From: Burkholderia sp. PAMC 26561
GTDB lineage: Bacteria > Pseudomonadota > Gammaproteobacteria > Burkholderiales > Burkholderiaceae
Length of the DNA: 64,000 bases
Direction: 5' to 3'
Assembly: GCF_001557535.2 (NCBI RefSeq)
Contig: NZ_CP014307.1
Coordinates: 186,001 to 250,000, forward strand
The translations under genes were made by a program, and so were the position numbers. How positions within the stretch are numbered: position 1 is the stretch's first letter; every line of letters starts with the position of its first letter. The notes beneath the pieces were generated by a model. The model searched no databases, was not told the origin of the DNA, and worked only from the letters and a program-made list of their open reading frames with translations. Positions 17,483 through 27,243 of the stretch are shown piece by piece.

Positions 17483-18259
17483 TCAGCCCGTGTCGCCGCC
17501 TGCGACCGGCAACACCGTGCCGGTGATATAACCGGCCTCGTCCGATGCGAGGAACAAAATGGGCGCGACCTGTTCCTCAAGGCTGCCGTATCGTTTGAAA
17601 AAGGTCGATTCAGTGACCTGCTGCACCGCTTCGTCCATCCAGGTCTTTTCCTGTTCGCTGTCGCCGGCAGCGTTGCGCGGGACGCGGCGCGGGGGTGCGT
17701 CGGTCCCGCCCGGCGCAGTGGCCACAACGCGGATGTTGTGCTCCGCGTACTCCATCGCGAGCGACTGGGTTATCGCGTTGACACCGCCCTTGGCCGCCGA
17801 ATACGGGACACGGCGTATGCCGCGCGTGGCGTTGGAGGAAACATTGACGATGGTTCCGGCGCCGCGCTCGAGCAAGTACGGCAATACGGCATGGCAGGTG
17901 TACAGGGTAGGCATGAGCGAGCGGCGAATTTCCGCATCGATCTGCTCCGGTTCGAACTCGGCATAGGGGCGCATGCGAATCGCGCCGCCGACCCCGTTGA
18001 TCAAGATGTCGATCCCGCCGAATCGCTTAACTGCAAATGCCATTGCTGCGGCTGCGCCGGCATAGGTCTCGAGGTCGGCTACAAACCCAGCCGTCTCCCC
18101 GTCGTTGGCCTCGGCGGCGATCTCGGCTACAAAATTGGCCCGATCAACAAAGAGCACCCTGGCACCTTCGGCGGCCGCACGCAGCGCCACGCCGCGCCCA
18201 ATGCCCTGAGCCGCGCCGGTGACGACCATGACCTTGCCCTTGAATCTTTTCATGGTCAT
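17483..18259 (-). CDS. benD: Benzoate cis-dihydrodiol dehydrogenase BenD
   Basis: A 258-residue SDR that oxidises and decarboxylates 1,6-dihydroxycyclohexa-2,4-diene-1-carboxylate to catechol with NAD. It has VVTGAAQGIGRGVALRA (cofactor loop), the variant motif DILINGVGG where classical SDRs have NNAG, typical for BenD/XylL, and VPYSAAKGGVNAI (catalytic Tyr/Lys). It overlaps benC by four bases (ATGA) and is the last gene of the operon. Assignment is firm because of the benABC context. Confidence 0.95.
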   Translation of the reverse strand: MTMKRFKGKVMVVTGAAQGIGRGVALRAAAEGARVLFVDRANFVAEIAAEANDGETAGFVADLETYAGAAAAMAFAVKRFGGIDILINGVGGAIRMRPYAEFEPEQIDAEIRRSLMPTLYTCHAVLPYLLERGAGTIVNVSSNATRGIRRVPYSAAKGGVNAITQSLAMEYAEHNIRVVATAPGGTDAPPRRVPRNAAGDSEQEKTWMDEAVQQVTESTFFKRYGSLEEQVAPILFLASDEAGYITGTVLPVAGGDTG

Positions 18260-19278
18260 GCCGTCTCCAGTTCTGCATTGGGGGCGAACTTCTCATAGTG
18301 GAAACTGCGAGGCTTCACGCCGCTGTCGTCGAAATACTTGCGCACCGCGTCGACCATTGGCGGCGGCCCGCACAGGTAGACATCGACATCGCCATCATTC
18401 AACGCCCCGGCCGGCACATGCTGCGTGACCCAACCTTTGCGGGGATGGGCTGAATCCGCATCGGCCACAACGGTGTCGTAGCTGAAATTGGGCAGCTTCT
18501 TCCTGTACATCTCAATGGCGTCGACGTGCACCACGTCGAGGTCTCGGGTCACGCCATAAATCAGGTGAACATGTTGTTGCGAGTTGGCTCGCGCGAGCAC
18601 TTCCAGCATCGACAGGAACGGCGCCAGTCCCGTGCCGCCGGCAATGAATAGCAGCGGCCGCTCAACGGCGCGCAGATAGAAGCTGCCAAGCGGCCCGGTC
18701 AGCTCTACCTTGTTGCCTGGTTGTGCCGATTCGAGCCAGGTGGTCATCACGCCTCCCGGAATCTTCTTGATCAGGAAACTGATTCTGGATTCACCCGGCG
18801 GCGATGAAAACGAGTACGAGCGGTGTCGGCCGCTGCCAGGAACGTCGATGTTGACGTACTGACCCGGGAGGAACGCGGGCGCCGCACCGTCCACCTCCAG
18901 TTCGAGAACGACGGCCGCGTCGTTATGCGGTTTCACCTTCGTTACTGTCGCGGCAAACGTGCTCTTCCCGGTCTTGCAGACGGTGGAAGATGCCGGCACG
19001 GCGATCACGCAATCGCTTTCCGGGACCATTTGACACGTGAGTACGAGCCCGCTGTCCTTCTCGTCATTGCTCAGCGCGTCCTCGATGTAATCGTCGCCAA
19101 GGTCGTAGCTGCCGCTCTCAGCGCGGCACTTGCACGTCCCGCAGACACCGTCCGAGCAATCCATCGGCAGATTGATTTTCGCGCGGAAGGCTGCATCGAG
19201 CACTTTCTCCCCCGGCTTGCATACGACGAAGCGAGTGACGCCGTCCTCGAAGTTGAGTGCCACGTTGTAGCTCGGCAT
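18256..19278 (-). CDS. benC: Benzoate 1,2-dioxygenase electron-transfer component BenC
   Basis: A 340-residue reductase that carries electrons from NADH to the BenAB oxygenase. Residues 1-95 are a plant-type [2Fe-2S] ferredoxin with ligands C41, C46, C49 (CSDGVCGTCKC) and C82. An FAD domain follows with RSYSFSS (about 150-160), then an NAD domain with FIAGGTGLAPFLSML and the C-terminal CGPPPMVDAV. This ferredoxin-first order is that of BenC/XylZ. It lies 40 bp after benB and overlaps benD. Confidence 0.96.
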   Translation of the reverse strand: MPSYNVALNFEDGVTRFVVCKPGEKVLDAAFRAKINLPMDCSDGVCGTCKCRAESGSYDLGDDYIEDALSNDEKDSGLVLTCQMVPESDCVIAVPASSTVCKTGKSTFAATVTKVKPHNDAAVVLELEVDGAAPAFLPGQYVNIDVPGSGRHRSYSFSSPPGESRISFLIKKIPGGVMTTWLESAQPGNKVELTGPLGSFYLRAVERPLLFIAGGTGLAPFLSMLEVLARANSQQHVHLIYGVTRDLDVVHVDAIEMYRKKLPNFSYDTVVADADSAHPRKGWVTQHVPAGALNDGDVDVYLCGPPPMVDAVRKYFDDSGVKPRSFHYEKFAPNAELETA

Positions 19279-19318
19279 GTTGCCTCCTTTTCTGCAAATG
19301 TATTACCGGCGCTTGCCA

Positions 19319-19807
19319 TCAGACGTGGTACACGTCGAGCACCTGACGGATATAGTCGTTCTTCAGCACGATTCGCTTGTTGGAAATCAACAGGTCGTCG
19401 CCGACCCCGCGCAAGGTGACGAACATGGTGCCGAAAAAATAGTCGGTGATCTTGTATCGATGACTCAGCGTGTTGAAGTTGTAACGCACGTCCACTTCGT
19501 TGCCACGTTCGGCCAGCACCTCGACATTGGCGACGTTGTGACTGGTACGCGGTTCAGGCATGGAAGCACCACTGCGTTCGGTCTTGATACGGAACACGCG
19601 GTCTTCCAGGCCGCCGCGATCCGGGTAATACATCAGCGAGATCTGGCTCTCGTGGTCATCGGTCACCCGGTCGTCGTCATCCCACGCCGGCATCCAATAC
19701 GTGACGTCCTCGGTGTAGCAGGCGAGCCAGTCATCCCATTCGCGGTCATCGAGCAGGCGCGCCTCACGGTACAGCAACGCGCATATGGTGTGGTAGTCGA
19801 AGCTCAT
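19319..19807 (-). CDS. benB: Benzoate 1,2-dioxygenase small (beta) subunit BenB
   Basis: A 162-residue ring-hydroxylating dioxygenase beta subunit. It has the cystatin-like start [33 protein letters not shown] and the C-terminal [25 protein letters not shown]. The subunit is structural in the alpha3beta3 oxygenase and has no metal. Its start overlaps the benA stop by four bases, so the two subunits are translationally coupled. Confidence 0.96.
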   Translation of the reverse strand: MSFDYHTICALLYREARLLDDREWDDWLACYTEDVTYWMPAWDDDDRVTDDHESQISLMYYPDRGGLEDRVFRIKTERSGASMPEPRTSHNVANVEVLAERGNEVDVRYNFNTLSHRYKITDYFFGTMFVTLRGVGDDLLISNKRIVLKNDYIRQVLDVYHV

Positions 19808-21162
19808 ACGACCGCCTCCCCTTGCTCCTTTTTCAGCGCATCGCGCATCAGTCTTACCCAGTATTCGTGCTGGGTTACAAAGAGCCCTTCGTCTTCGCTG
19901 CGCTCACCCGAGATGAGCGGGTTGAGACCCATGCTTTTCGCATTTCTGTCCGGGCCATCGACCCACAACGGAGCACCGCGCGAGAGGTCGTTCCACAATG
20001 CAGTGGTGCCTGCGTAGCCGGCCTGGCACGCGCGGAACTCCTCGAGGTCATCTGCGGTGCCCATTCCCGAGACGTTGAAGAAATCCTCGTATTGGCGAAT
20101 GCGGGTGGCGCGGTCGGCTGCACTCTCGCCTTTTGGTGCAAAGCAGAAGATGCTGACTTCAGTTTGACCAACGCTCAACGGACGGACCACGCGAATCTGG
20201 GTGCTGAACTGGTCCATTAAAAAGACGTTCGGATACAGGCAGAGATTGCGAGTTTGATTGACGATGAAATCTGCTTTTATGCCGCCGACCCGGGCCTTTA
20301 TTTCTTCGCGTTGTTGATAGACCGGGCGCACTTCCGGGTTCATCGAATTGGTCCAGAGCAGGATGTGACCGTTGTCGAATCCGTACACGCCGGCAACCGA
20401 CTTGCTCCAGCCGTTCGCATCGACAGCCTTGGTGCCATCGACCTTGCGCCGGCCCATGGTCGCGGCGTAATTCCAGTGCACGGTGCTGACGTGGTAACCA
20501 TCGCATCCATTCTCCATCTGCATTTTCCAATTCCCGTCGTAGATGTACGAGGAATTGCCACGCAACACTTCAAGCCCGTGAGGCGCCTGATCGACGATCT
20601 GGTCGATGATGACCTTGGTCTCGCCGAGGTGGTCCTCCAGCGACATGGCGTCGGCATTGAGGCTGCCGAACAGGAAACCGCGGTAGCTCTGAAACCGCGG
20701 TACCTTTTTCAGGTCATGCGAGCCGTTCGAATTGAATTGAATGGGGTATTGCGTGGTCTTCTCATCCTTCACCTTCAAGAGCTTTCCGGTGTTGGCGAAT
20801 GTCCAGCCGTGAAACGGACACGTAAAGCTGCCTTTGTTGCCATGCTTGCGCCGGCAAATCAAGGCGCCTTTATGAGCGCAGGCATTGATGACCGCGTGAA
20901 GTTCTCCGGCCTTGTCTCGCGAGACGACTACTGGCTGACGGCCAATCCATGTGGTGTAGTAATCGTTATTGTTGGGAATCTGACTTTCATGCGCCAGATA
21001 CACCCAGTTGCTTTCGAAGATGTGTTTCATCTCCAGTTCGAACAAATCGGCATTCGTAAAAATATCGCGGCGGCAGCGAAATACACCAGTCTGCTTGTCG
21101 TCCTGGACGGCGGCGTGCAGCAATTCATCCAGCAGCACGGACTTTTCGATAATTACGGACAT
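19804..21162 (-). CDS. benA: Benzoate 1,2-dioxygenase large (alpha) subunit BenA
   Basis: A 452-residue Rieske oxygenase that dihydroxylates benzoate. The Rieske ligands are C95, H97, C115 and H118 (CAHKG and CPFHGW). The mononuclear iron region is [13 protein letters not shown] near 210-225. The start at 21162 has GGGAGAG just upstream and is preferred over an upstream in-frame ATG at 21204. It lies 107 bp downstream of catA and probably in the same transcript. Confidence 0.96.
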   Translation of the reverse strand: MSVIIEKSVLLDELLHAAVQDDKQTGVFRCRRDIFTNADLFELEMKHIFESNWVYLAHESQIPNNNDYYTTWIGRQPVVVSRDKAGELHAVINACAHKGALICRRKHGNKGSFTCPFHGWTFANTGKLLKVKDEKTTQYPIQFNSNGSHDLKKVPRFQSYRGFLFGSLNADAMSLEDHLGETKVIIDQIVDQAPHGLEVLRGNSSYIYDGNWKMQMENGCDGYHVSTVHWNYAATMGRRKVDGTKAVDANGWSKSVAGVYGFDNGHILLWTNSMNPEVRPVYQQREEIKARVGGIKADFIVNQTRNLCLYPNVFLMDQFSTQIRVVRPLSVGQTEVSIFCFAPKGESAADRATRIRQYEDFFNVSGMGTADDLEEFRACQAGYAGTTALWNDLSRGAPLWVDGPDRNAKSMGLNPLISGERSEDEGLFVTQHEYWVRLMRDALKKEQGEAVV

Positions 21163-21269
21163 AGAGGCTCTCCCTGTGCAGGCTCCGAGCATGGAGCCGT
21201 GCACCGGTGTCAGTGATTTTTGCGGGGGATCAAGCGACGGCAGCGATACCGGGCAGCCGCTTCAGGCGA

Positions 21270-22202
21270 TCAAGCCGTAGCTGATACGCGCGGACGATGG
21301 ACGACCTGGTTGTCCTTGCCCTGGACGAGCGGCGTCAACGCAAAGTTGAACTCGATTTCCCGGTATGCGTCGGATTTGAGGCCGAGCGCAATGCCACCGG
21401 TCTTCTCGACCACATGCGCAATCAAGTCCTCGCGGGTTGCATAGGCAAAGTCGTCCCAGATCAGCGGGTCGCCTTCAATATTGATTTGCGTGGTCAGCTT
21501 GCGGTGCTTGTCGCTGCCGGCGAAGAAATGCACATGCGCCGGACGGTTGCCGTGACGCGCGAGCACGTTCAGCAGTTGCTGAGTCGCGCCATGCGGCGGG
21601 CAACCGTAGCCGACCGGCATCAGCGTACGAAACTCGTACTTGCCGTCGACACCCGTTTTCACCGCCCCGCGCAAGTTAAAGTCGCTCTGCGCTCCGGTCG
21701 GGTCGAAGTGCGAATAAAAGCCTTTAGAGTTGGCGTGCCAGCACTCGACAATCGCATTTGCAACGGGCTTGCCATCCAGACCGGTCACGGTGCCACGAAT
21801 GACCAGAGGGCCCGCTTCCTGATCGGGGTCGCTGTCGATCTTGGATACCCCGTCGTGCACTGGCGCACCGGCGACATAGAGCGGGCCTTCAATGGTACGC
21901 GGCGTGCCCCCGTTGATCTCGGCTTCCCTGTCCGCAGCATCCATGCGCATGTCGAGATACTTTTCAATGCCGAGGCCAGCGGCGAGCAACGCCGCTTCGC
22001 CATCCTGACCAAGCTTGTTGAAATAATTGACGCCGGCCCAGATTTCATCGGGTGTCATATCGAGGTCGTCGATTGCCTTGAATAAATCGCTCAGCAGGCG
22101 GCCGACAATCTGTTTGGCGCGAGCATTGCCGCTCTGGCTCTCAACGTTGGCAGCAGCCTTCAACAGGTCTTGCGCTTCTTTCGTAGCGAAAACTTTCGTC
22201 AT
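21270..22202 (-). CDS. catA: Catechol 1,2-dioxygenase CatA
   Basis: A 310-residue intradiol dioxygenase that opens catechol to cis,cis-muconate with Fe(III). Residues 1-100 form the helical dimerisation domain. The catalytic beta sandwich follows, with the iron ligands visible as Tyr in KGFYSHFD, Tyr in VGYGCPPHG, and His residues in NRPAHVHFF. It is the first gene of the minus-strand catA-benABCD group and divergent from the LysR regulator. Linking ring cleavage to ring hydroxylation in one unit makes the cluster self-sufficient from benzoate to muconate. Confidence 0.96.
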   Translation of the reverse strand: MTKVFATKEAQDLLKAAANVESQSGNARAKQIVGRLLSDLFKAIDDLDMTPDEIWAGVNYFNKLGQDGEAALLAAGLGIEKYLDMRMDAADREAEINGGTPRTIEGPLYVAGAPVHDGVSKIDSDPDQEAGPLVIRGTVTGLDGKPVANAIVECWHANSKGFYSHFDPTGAQSDFNLRGAVKTGVDGKYEFRTLMPVGYGCPPHGATQQLLNVLARHGNRPAHVHFFAGSDKHRKLTTQINIEGDPLIWDDFAYATREDLIAHVVEKTGGIALGLKSDAYREIEFNFALTPLVQGKDNQVVHRPRVSATA

Positions 22203-22379
22203 TGTCTTCTCCAGAATCTTTTGTGCTTATGGTGGGGGTTAACCCCTGTTTCAACGCAGTTGCAGAATGCCTGAAAGGTATAATCGGGCGTTGAACAGAG
22301 CGTAAAAACAGAATAAGTCCAGTCGGAAAGGCCCGTCCAACACTGATTTAGTATCGGGCTATATCAAGGAGGTATCGAG
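22203..22379. promoter_or_regulatory. Divergent promoter region between catA and catR
   Basis: 177 bp that must hold both promoters and the LysR binding sites. ATCGGGC occurs twice (22283-22289 and 22354-22360), each time next to TATA-like bases (GGTATAATCGGGCG; GTATCGGGCTATA). These could be regulator half-sites, but I see no clear ATAC-N7-GTAT site like those of BenM/CatM. AAGGAGG at 22366-22372 is a strong ribosome-binding site for catR. Confidence 0.45.
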
Positions 22380-23303
22380 ATGGAACTCCGGCATCTGCGC
22401 TACTTCGTAGCGGTAGCCGAAGAGCGCAATTTCACGCGAGCGGCCCAGCGGCTTCACATGGCCCAACCGCCCTTGAGCCGGCAGATACAGCAACTCGAAG
22501 AGACACTCGGAGTGCAACTGTTCGAGCGCAACTCGCGCCCGTTGAAGCTCACGGAAACGGGCAAGTTCTTCTATCTCCATGCCGTGCAATTGCTGGCGCA
22601 AACCGCCGAGCTCGAATCCATGACGAGGCGAGTCGGCAATATCGAGCGCAGCCTTTCAGTCGGCTTTGTGGGCTCGACCTTGTATGGAATGCTGCCGAAA
22701 ATCATCCGGCGTTTCCGGGATGAAAACACAACGGTCGAGTTGAGTCTCCACGAGATGTCGACAATGGACCAACTCAGGGCGCTTAAAGACGGGCGCATCG
22801 ATATCGGGTTCGGCCGTATCCGGCTCGAAGACGCAAACATACGCCGAGTAGTGCTTCGCGAGGAAAAGATGATCGTCGCCTTGCCGGAAGGGCATGCGCT
22901 TTCCATGAGCAAGCCCATCCTCGCGCTTCGGGACCTGGTGAACGAGACGCTGATCATTTTTCCGAAAACGCCGAGACCCAGTTACGCCGACCAGGTCCTC
23001 TCCGCATTCCAGGACAGGGGTCTGAAGCCTCACCGGATTTATGAAACGCGGGAACTGCAAGTCGCGCTCGGGCTGGTAGCCGCCGGCGAAGGGGTGTCTG
23101 TTGTGCCGAGCAGCGTGCATGGCCTGAAACGCAGCGACGTGAGCTATAAGGAACTGGATGATCCCACCCTTGTATCGCCCATCATCATGAGCACGCGCTT
23201 GCTTGACGAGTCGCAAGACATCAAGGAAATTCTGGAGCTTATTTACCGGCTCTACGAAGAGGAATGCATACCCTACGTACCCCGCACCGGCTCCGGGGGC
23301 TGA
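22380..23303 (+). CDS. catR: LysR-family regulator of benzoate/catechol genes (CatR/BenM type)
   Basis: A 307-residue LysR protein beginning MELRHLRYFVAVAEERNFTR, with QPPLSRQIQQLE in the recognition region. The effector domain has DIGFGRI and LGLVAAGEGVSVVPSS, matching BenM/CatM/CatR in pattern. Such regulators respond to cis,cis-muconate and, for BenM, benzoate. It is divergent from catA and followed by catB in the same direction. CatR versus BenM specificity cannot be told by eye; as the only LysR in the cluster it may control both halves. Confidence 0.9.
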   Translation: MELRHLRYFVAVAEERNFTRAAQRLHMAQPPLSRQIQQLEETLGVQLFERNSRPLKLTETGKFFYLHAVQLLAQTAELESMTRRVGNIERSLSVGFVGSTLYGMLPKIIRRFRDENTTVELSLHEMSTMDQLRALKDGRIDIGFGRIRLEDANIRRVVLREEKMIVALPEGHALSMSKPILALRDLVNETLIIFPKTPRPSYADQVLSAFQDRGLKPHRIYETRELQVALGLVAAGEGVSVVPSSVHGLKRSDVSYKELDDPTLVSPIIMSTRLLDESQDIKEILELIYRLYEEECIPYVPRTGSGG

Positions 23304-23407
23304 TGCTCGTCATACCGCAGAGGTATGGCACCAGACGTCGACGGTGTTGGACACGGGATCATGGGGCGCGTAATACTTGAGCAACTCATAAACTTTGCCC
23401 ATCCGCC

Positions 23408-24535
23408 ATGAATGCCCAAATCATCTCCGTCGAAGCAATCCTGGTCGACCTTCCGACCATTCGCGCGCATCAACTGGCAATGGCGACGATGCAGCAGCAA
23501 ACGCTTGTCATTGTGCGCCTGCGTTCGAGCGATGATATCGAGGGTCTTGGCGAAGCCACCACCATTGGCGGTCTCGCTTACGGTGAGGAGAGTCCCGAGG
23601 GCATCAAGCTGACCATCGACACCTACCTCGCACCTGCGCTGATCGGAATGGATGCGACCAATGTCAACGGTGCAATGCTGAAGCTGAACAAGATCGCACG
23701 GGGCAACCGGTTCGCCAAATGCGCACTGGAAACGGCCTTGCTGGACGCTCAGGGCAAGCGCCTGGGCGTTCCGGTTTCAACGCTGCTGGGTGGCGCTGTG
23801 CGCAAGACACTTCCGGTCCTGTGGACGCTCGCGAGTGGCGATACCCAACGCGATATCGAGGAAGCGGAAATGCTCCTTGCCGAACGTCGTCACAACACCT
23901 TTAAACTGAAGATCGGCCGGCGCGGCGTTCGTGAGGATGTGGCGCATGTATCGAAAATCAAGGCCGCACTTGGCGGCCGAGCCAAGGTCACCGTCGATGT
24001 GAATCAGGCATGGAGCGAGGTCGACGCAGCCTCGGGGATCGAGGCGCTCGAAGCTGCGGGCGTCGACCTCATCGAGCAACCCACTCCGCGAGAACAGCGC
24101 GGGGCACTCGCCAGACTTGCGTCGCGCTTCATTGTTCCCATCATGGCCGACGAAGCAGTGACCGGCCCGGAGGACGCCCTCGAACTCGTGCGCGGTGCAT
24201 GCGCGGACGTGTTTGCATTGAAGATTGCGAAATCCGGCGGCATCTACGCAATGATGCGCACTGCCGCCATCGCCGATGCAGCCGGCGTGTCCCTGTATGG
24301 CGGAACCATGCTTGAAGGCAGCGTCGGGTCGGTTGCGTCAGCCCACGGCTTCAGCGCGCTTCCCCAACTTGACTGGGGCACGGAGTTGTTCGGCCCCCTC
24401 TTGTTGAAAGACGACATCGTCACCGCGCGTCCCCAATACCGCGACTTCGATCTGCATTTGCCGGAGGGGCCGGGGCTGGGTCTTCATATCGATGAGGAAA
24501 AGCTCGCTTTCTACCGGCGCGACAAACGCGCTTAA
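23408..24535 (+). CDS. catB: Muconate cycloisomerase CatB
   Basis: A 375-residue enolase-superfamily enzyme converting cis,cis-muconate to muconolactone. The N-terminal capping domain (1-130) has VRLRSSDDIEGLGEATT. The barrel carries FKLKIGRRG (catalytic Lys), VTVDVNQAW (metal Asp), LIEQPTP (metal Glu) and IMADEAV (Asp). A start at 23408 puts the protein at the usual length. catC follows 37 bp later. Confidence 0.95.
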   Translation: MNAQIISVEAILVDLPTIRAHQLAMATMQQQTLVIVRLRSSDDIEGLGEATTIGGLAYGEESPEGIKLTIDTYLAPALIGMDATNVNGAMLKLNKIARGNRFAKCALETALLDAQGKRLGVPVSTLLGGAVRKTLPVLWTLASGDTQRDIEEAEMLLAERRHNTFKLKIGRRGVREDVAHVSKIKAALGGRAKVTVDVNQAWSEVDAASGIEALEAAGVDLIEQPTPREQRGALARLASRFIVPIMADEAVTGPEDALELVRGACADVFALKIAKSGGIYAMMRTAAIADAAGVSLYGGTMLEGSVGSVASAHGFSALPQLDWGTELFGPLLLKDDIVTARPQYRDFDLHLPEGPGLGLHIDEEKLAFYRRDKRA

Positions 24536-24572
24536 GCCCACAAACCATGTACCTTTGGACGATAAGAAACTC

Positions 24573-24851
24573 ATGCTATATCTCGTGAGAATGGATGTAC
24601 ACCTGCCACTCGATATGCCAACGGCTCAGGCCGACGAGATCAAGGCACGAGAAAAAGCCTACTCGCAAGAACTGCAACGCTCCGGGAAGTGGCAGCAACT
24701 GCATCGCGTTGTTGGCGAGTATGCGAATTACAGCGTTTTCGACGTCGACTCACACGACGAACTGCATGCGATCCTTTCCGGATTGCCGTTGTTTCCATAC
24801 ATGACGATGAACGTGACGGCGCTCGCACATCACCCGTCGTCGATCCGCTGA
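24573..24851 (+). CDS. catC: Muconolactone delta-isomerase CatC
   Basis: A 92-residue protein of the exact family size. It starts MLYLVRMDVHLPLDMP and has the conserved REKAYSQELQRSGKWQQLHRVVG and LPLFPYMTMNVTALA segments. It isomerises muconolactone to 3-oxoadipate enol-lactone as a ferredoxin-fold oligomer. The next pathway step (catD/pcaD) is not in the window. The ATG at 24573 is chosen because the upstream part of the frame lies inside catB. Confidence 0.95.
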   Translation: MLYLVRMDVHLPLDMPTAQADEIKAREKAYSQELQRSGKWQQLHRVVGEYANYSVFDVDSHDELHAILSGLPLFPYMTMNVTALAHHPSSIR

Positions 24852-25442
24852 AGCTGCGAACGCACGCACTCGCAAGCCTTGACGCCGCGCGCAATTCGCA
24901 CCTGTCAGAGACCAGTTGCGTCACCCGTTGTTCCCAACCACGTCTGTCCACTTGCATGGCGACGAAGTTGCGCGGGCTATAGGTCTAGCGATGCTCTCTA
25001 GGCGGCACGAAATCAACGTCCAATCGTCGACGGCCAGTTGCAACAACAGATCCCTATTTTTCCATTACGGCTCGGTTCATACCTCAAGCCGCTCGTCTCC
25101 AGTCTCGCATCGAACAGAAGCGATGCGCTCTCGTTGCACACGAACGCCGTGTATGGCGTATTCGATGGCGCTTGTCACTGAGCTTCAACGCTTAGCGTGT
25201 TGGTCGTATGTTTCAATAACGCGTTTTCGCTTGCATGCGGTCGCTGCAATACAGGCTTGGCGCGTGCTACAAGCAGACGCTTCGCAAGCGACCGACGTCG
25301 CGCGGGTTTTCAACAGACCGTCCGGCAAGGGTTCTAAACTGGTTCCAGGCTTCTTGCGGGCACGGCGGTTGCGACATGTGTTTTCGGGGACAAATCATGA
25401 TGTTTGCGCGGCAGCATCGCTGTCTCCTCACACGAGATCGCA
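24852..25442. other. Intergenic region after catC
   Basis: 591 bp with no gene I can support. A plus-strand frame (24916-25521) runs through it into the sigma-factor gene but has no recognisable domain. The promoter of the ECF sigma gene should be near its 3' end. Confidence 0.45.
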
Positions 25443-26096
25443 ATGCAAACCATATTCCCTGTTGATCCGGGTGCCGCTGTACTTGTCCAACTTCTCGAAC
25501 GCATTTCAAGCCGCGATGTAAAAGCGCTAAGGACGCTTTACGAACTTACCTCTCCAAACCTGCTTGTCATCGCACTTCGCATACTGCGACGCAGGGAGTT
25601 TGCTGAAGAAGTACTACAAGACACATTCGTCAGCGTCTGGAAGTTCGCTCCTGACTATAACAGCAGCGTTTCCCCGCCAATGGCGTGGATGGCGGTGATT
25701 GTCAGAAGTCGCACCTTCGACTATTTAAGACGACGCAAATCCTCTGCGGGGCCGGAGATAGAGTGGAGCGATAAACTTGACGAAATCTTGACGGCTGAAA
25801 CACTTGATCCCTGTGAGCTGGCGGCCTTGAATCAACAAGCGCGACACTTGGAAACATGCATGAACTTCCTCCAAACCAATCAGAGGCGTGCATTGGAGCT
25901 AGCGTACTTTCATGATTTAACGCACAGGGAGATAGCGGAGGAAATGACCGTACCGCTTGGTACGGTCAAGGCATGGTTACGTCGTGGAACCGAAGCGCTC
26001 AAGGTCAGTCTGGGCACGAATGGCGGGACCGTCTCATCAACGTCGCCGGCAACTGCGAAACATCTCTCTTTAAGTTCGGCACGGGCAATCAACTAG
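25443..26096 (+). CDS. ECF-type RNA polymerase sigma factor
   Basis: A 217-residue sigma-70 family protein with only regions 2 and 4. Region 2 is around residues 35-100 (REFAEEVLQDTFVSVWKFAPDY and the promoter-melting RSRTFDYLRRRK). Region 4 is around 150-200 (ALELAYFHDLTHREIAEEM and LGTVKAWLRRG). The ATG at 25443 is preferred to one 39 bp upstream because it removes an unrelated extension. No anti-sigma gene lies next to it: the next 505 bp hold nothing recognisable and the following gene is on the other strand. It may be an orphan or controlled from elsewhere. Confidence 0.88.
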   Translation: MQTIFPVDPGAAVLVQLLERISSRDVKALRTLYELTSPNLLVIALRILRRREFAEEVLQDTFVSVWKFAPDYNSSVSPPMAWMAVIVRSRTFDYLRRRKSSAGPEIEWSDKLDEILTAETLDPCELAALNQQARHLETCMNFLQTNQRRALELAYFHDLTHREIAEEMTVPLGTVKAWLRRGTEALKVSLGTNGGTVSSTSPATAKHLSLSSARAIN

Positions 26097-26601
26097 GCAT
26101 ACGTCTATGAGCTCGGGTCCTGGAGACTTGCCCAAGGCGTCCACAACCCGACACATCGGACGCAGGCCGACCCGAAACGGTCAATCAAATCCATACAAAG
26201 CAGTCATTCAGTCAAGTCCCGGATTGAAGCCATTTTGCTCATCCGGGAACCCGGGCGCGCGACGATCTACGTAGTTCGTTTCCATTCCGGTGCTGTAGTT
26301 ACTCTGAATGCATTGGACAATTGCCGCTTGTCATTTCCAGACCCGGGGATTTGCCCATCAAGGTGTTCTGCACAACGTTTGAATCCGAAGCGAGTCAAAG
26401 CATGAGTCTTATCCATCTTCTCCACCTTGACACCGGTTTTCACTATCTGCCGCACCGGACGACACCTCCGCTATCCAGGCTGACGCGTCGTCCGTTAGAC
26501 GGTGCGCGCAGAGTCCCAGGTTAATTGACCAAGTTGGGATGACATGCCTCGGCTGAGCAAGCTCAACAATTACGGCCAGTTTGAGCAAGCGTCGACCCGC
26601 T
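26097..26601. other. Intergenic region after the ECF sigma gene
   Basis: 505 bp in which I see no supported gene. Short frames on both strands (plus 26321-26524; minus 26267-26455) resemble no family. An anti-sigma factor would be expected here but no transmembrane or zinc-binding segment is visible. Confidence 0.45.
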
Positions 26602-27243
26602 TCAAGTAAGCAACGGCGTCAAGTCCGGATCGCCTTTAGCCATCGCCCGCTGGTATGCGGGCCGTGCGCCGATGCGCTGCAGATACGCGAGTATGTAGGG
26701 ATAAGGCGTAAGGTCGACAGAATGAAACAGGCGCATGGTGGTCAGCGAGAACACGCTCATGATGTCGGCTGCGGTGAAGTCGCTTCCAGCCAGATAATCG
26801 TTCTGCGCGAGCCGCGCTTCGAGCAGCGCGAGCACCTTGTCCAGCCGTTCTTGCACCGATGCCTGAATCGGATGATCGGGCGCGAGGCCGCAGCGTCCCA
26901 CCATCATCGATCGTCCCATCACCGGTTGAAGATTGCCATTGGCGAAATGGAACCAGTAAAGGTAGGAGGCAAAATCCGGATGGTCGGGCGCAAGCTGCAA
27001 TCGTCCGTGCCCATAGCGCGCAAGAATGAATTCGACAATAGCGGCCGACTCAGCGAGCAACATACCTTCGACTTCGACAAGGGGCGCAGCGCCGAGCGGG
27101 TGCAGCGCTTTCAGTTCCGGCGGCGAAAGGCGGGTGACCGCGTCTCGCGTGTATTTTTCGAGCTCGTAAGGAACGCTGAGTTCTTCGCAAAGCCAGACGA
27201 CACGTTCCGATTGAGAATGACCGAGGTGATGGATTTTCAGCAT
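26602..27243 (-). CDS. Glutathione S-transferase
   Basis: A 213-residue soluble GST. Residues 1-80 are the thioredoxin-fold glutathione-binding domain (MLKIHHLGHSQSERVVWLCEEL, with the cis-Pro APLVEVEGMLLAESAAIVEFI, including the ES glutathione motif). Residues 90-213 are the helical domain (YLAGSDFTAADIMSVFSL, the conserved N-capping box). It starts like bacterial GSTs with a Ser in HLGHSQS as the likely catalytic residue. It is divergent from the NemR-like gene across 340 bp. Confidence 0.9.
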   Translation of the reverse strand: MLKIHHLGHSQSERVVWLCEELSVPYELEKYTRDAVTRLSPPELKALHPLGAAPLVEVEGMLLAESAAIVEFILARYGHGRLQLAPDHPDFASYLYWFHFANGNLQPVMGRSMMVGRCGLAPDHPIQASVQERLDKVLALLEARLAQNDYLAGSDFTAADIMSVFSLTTMRLFHSVDLTPYPYILAYLQRIGARPAYQRAMAKGDPDLTPLLT

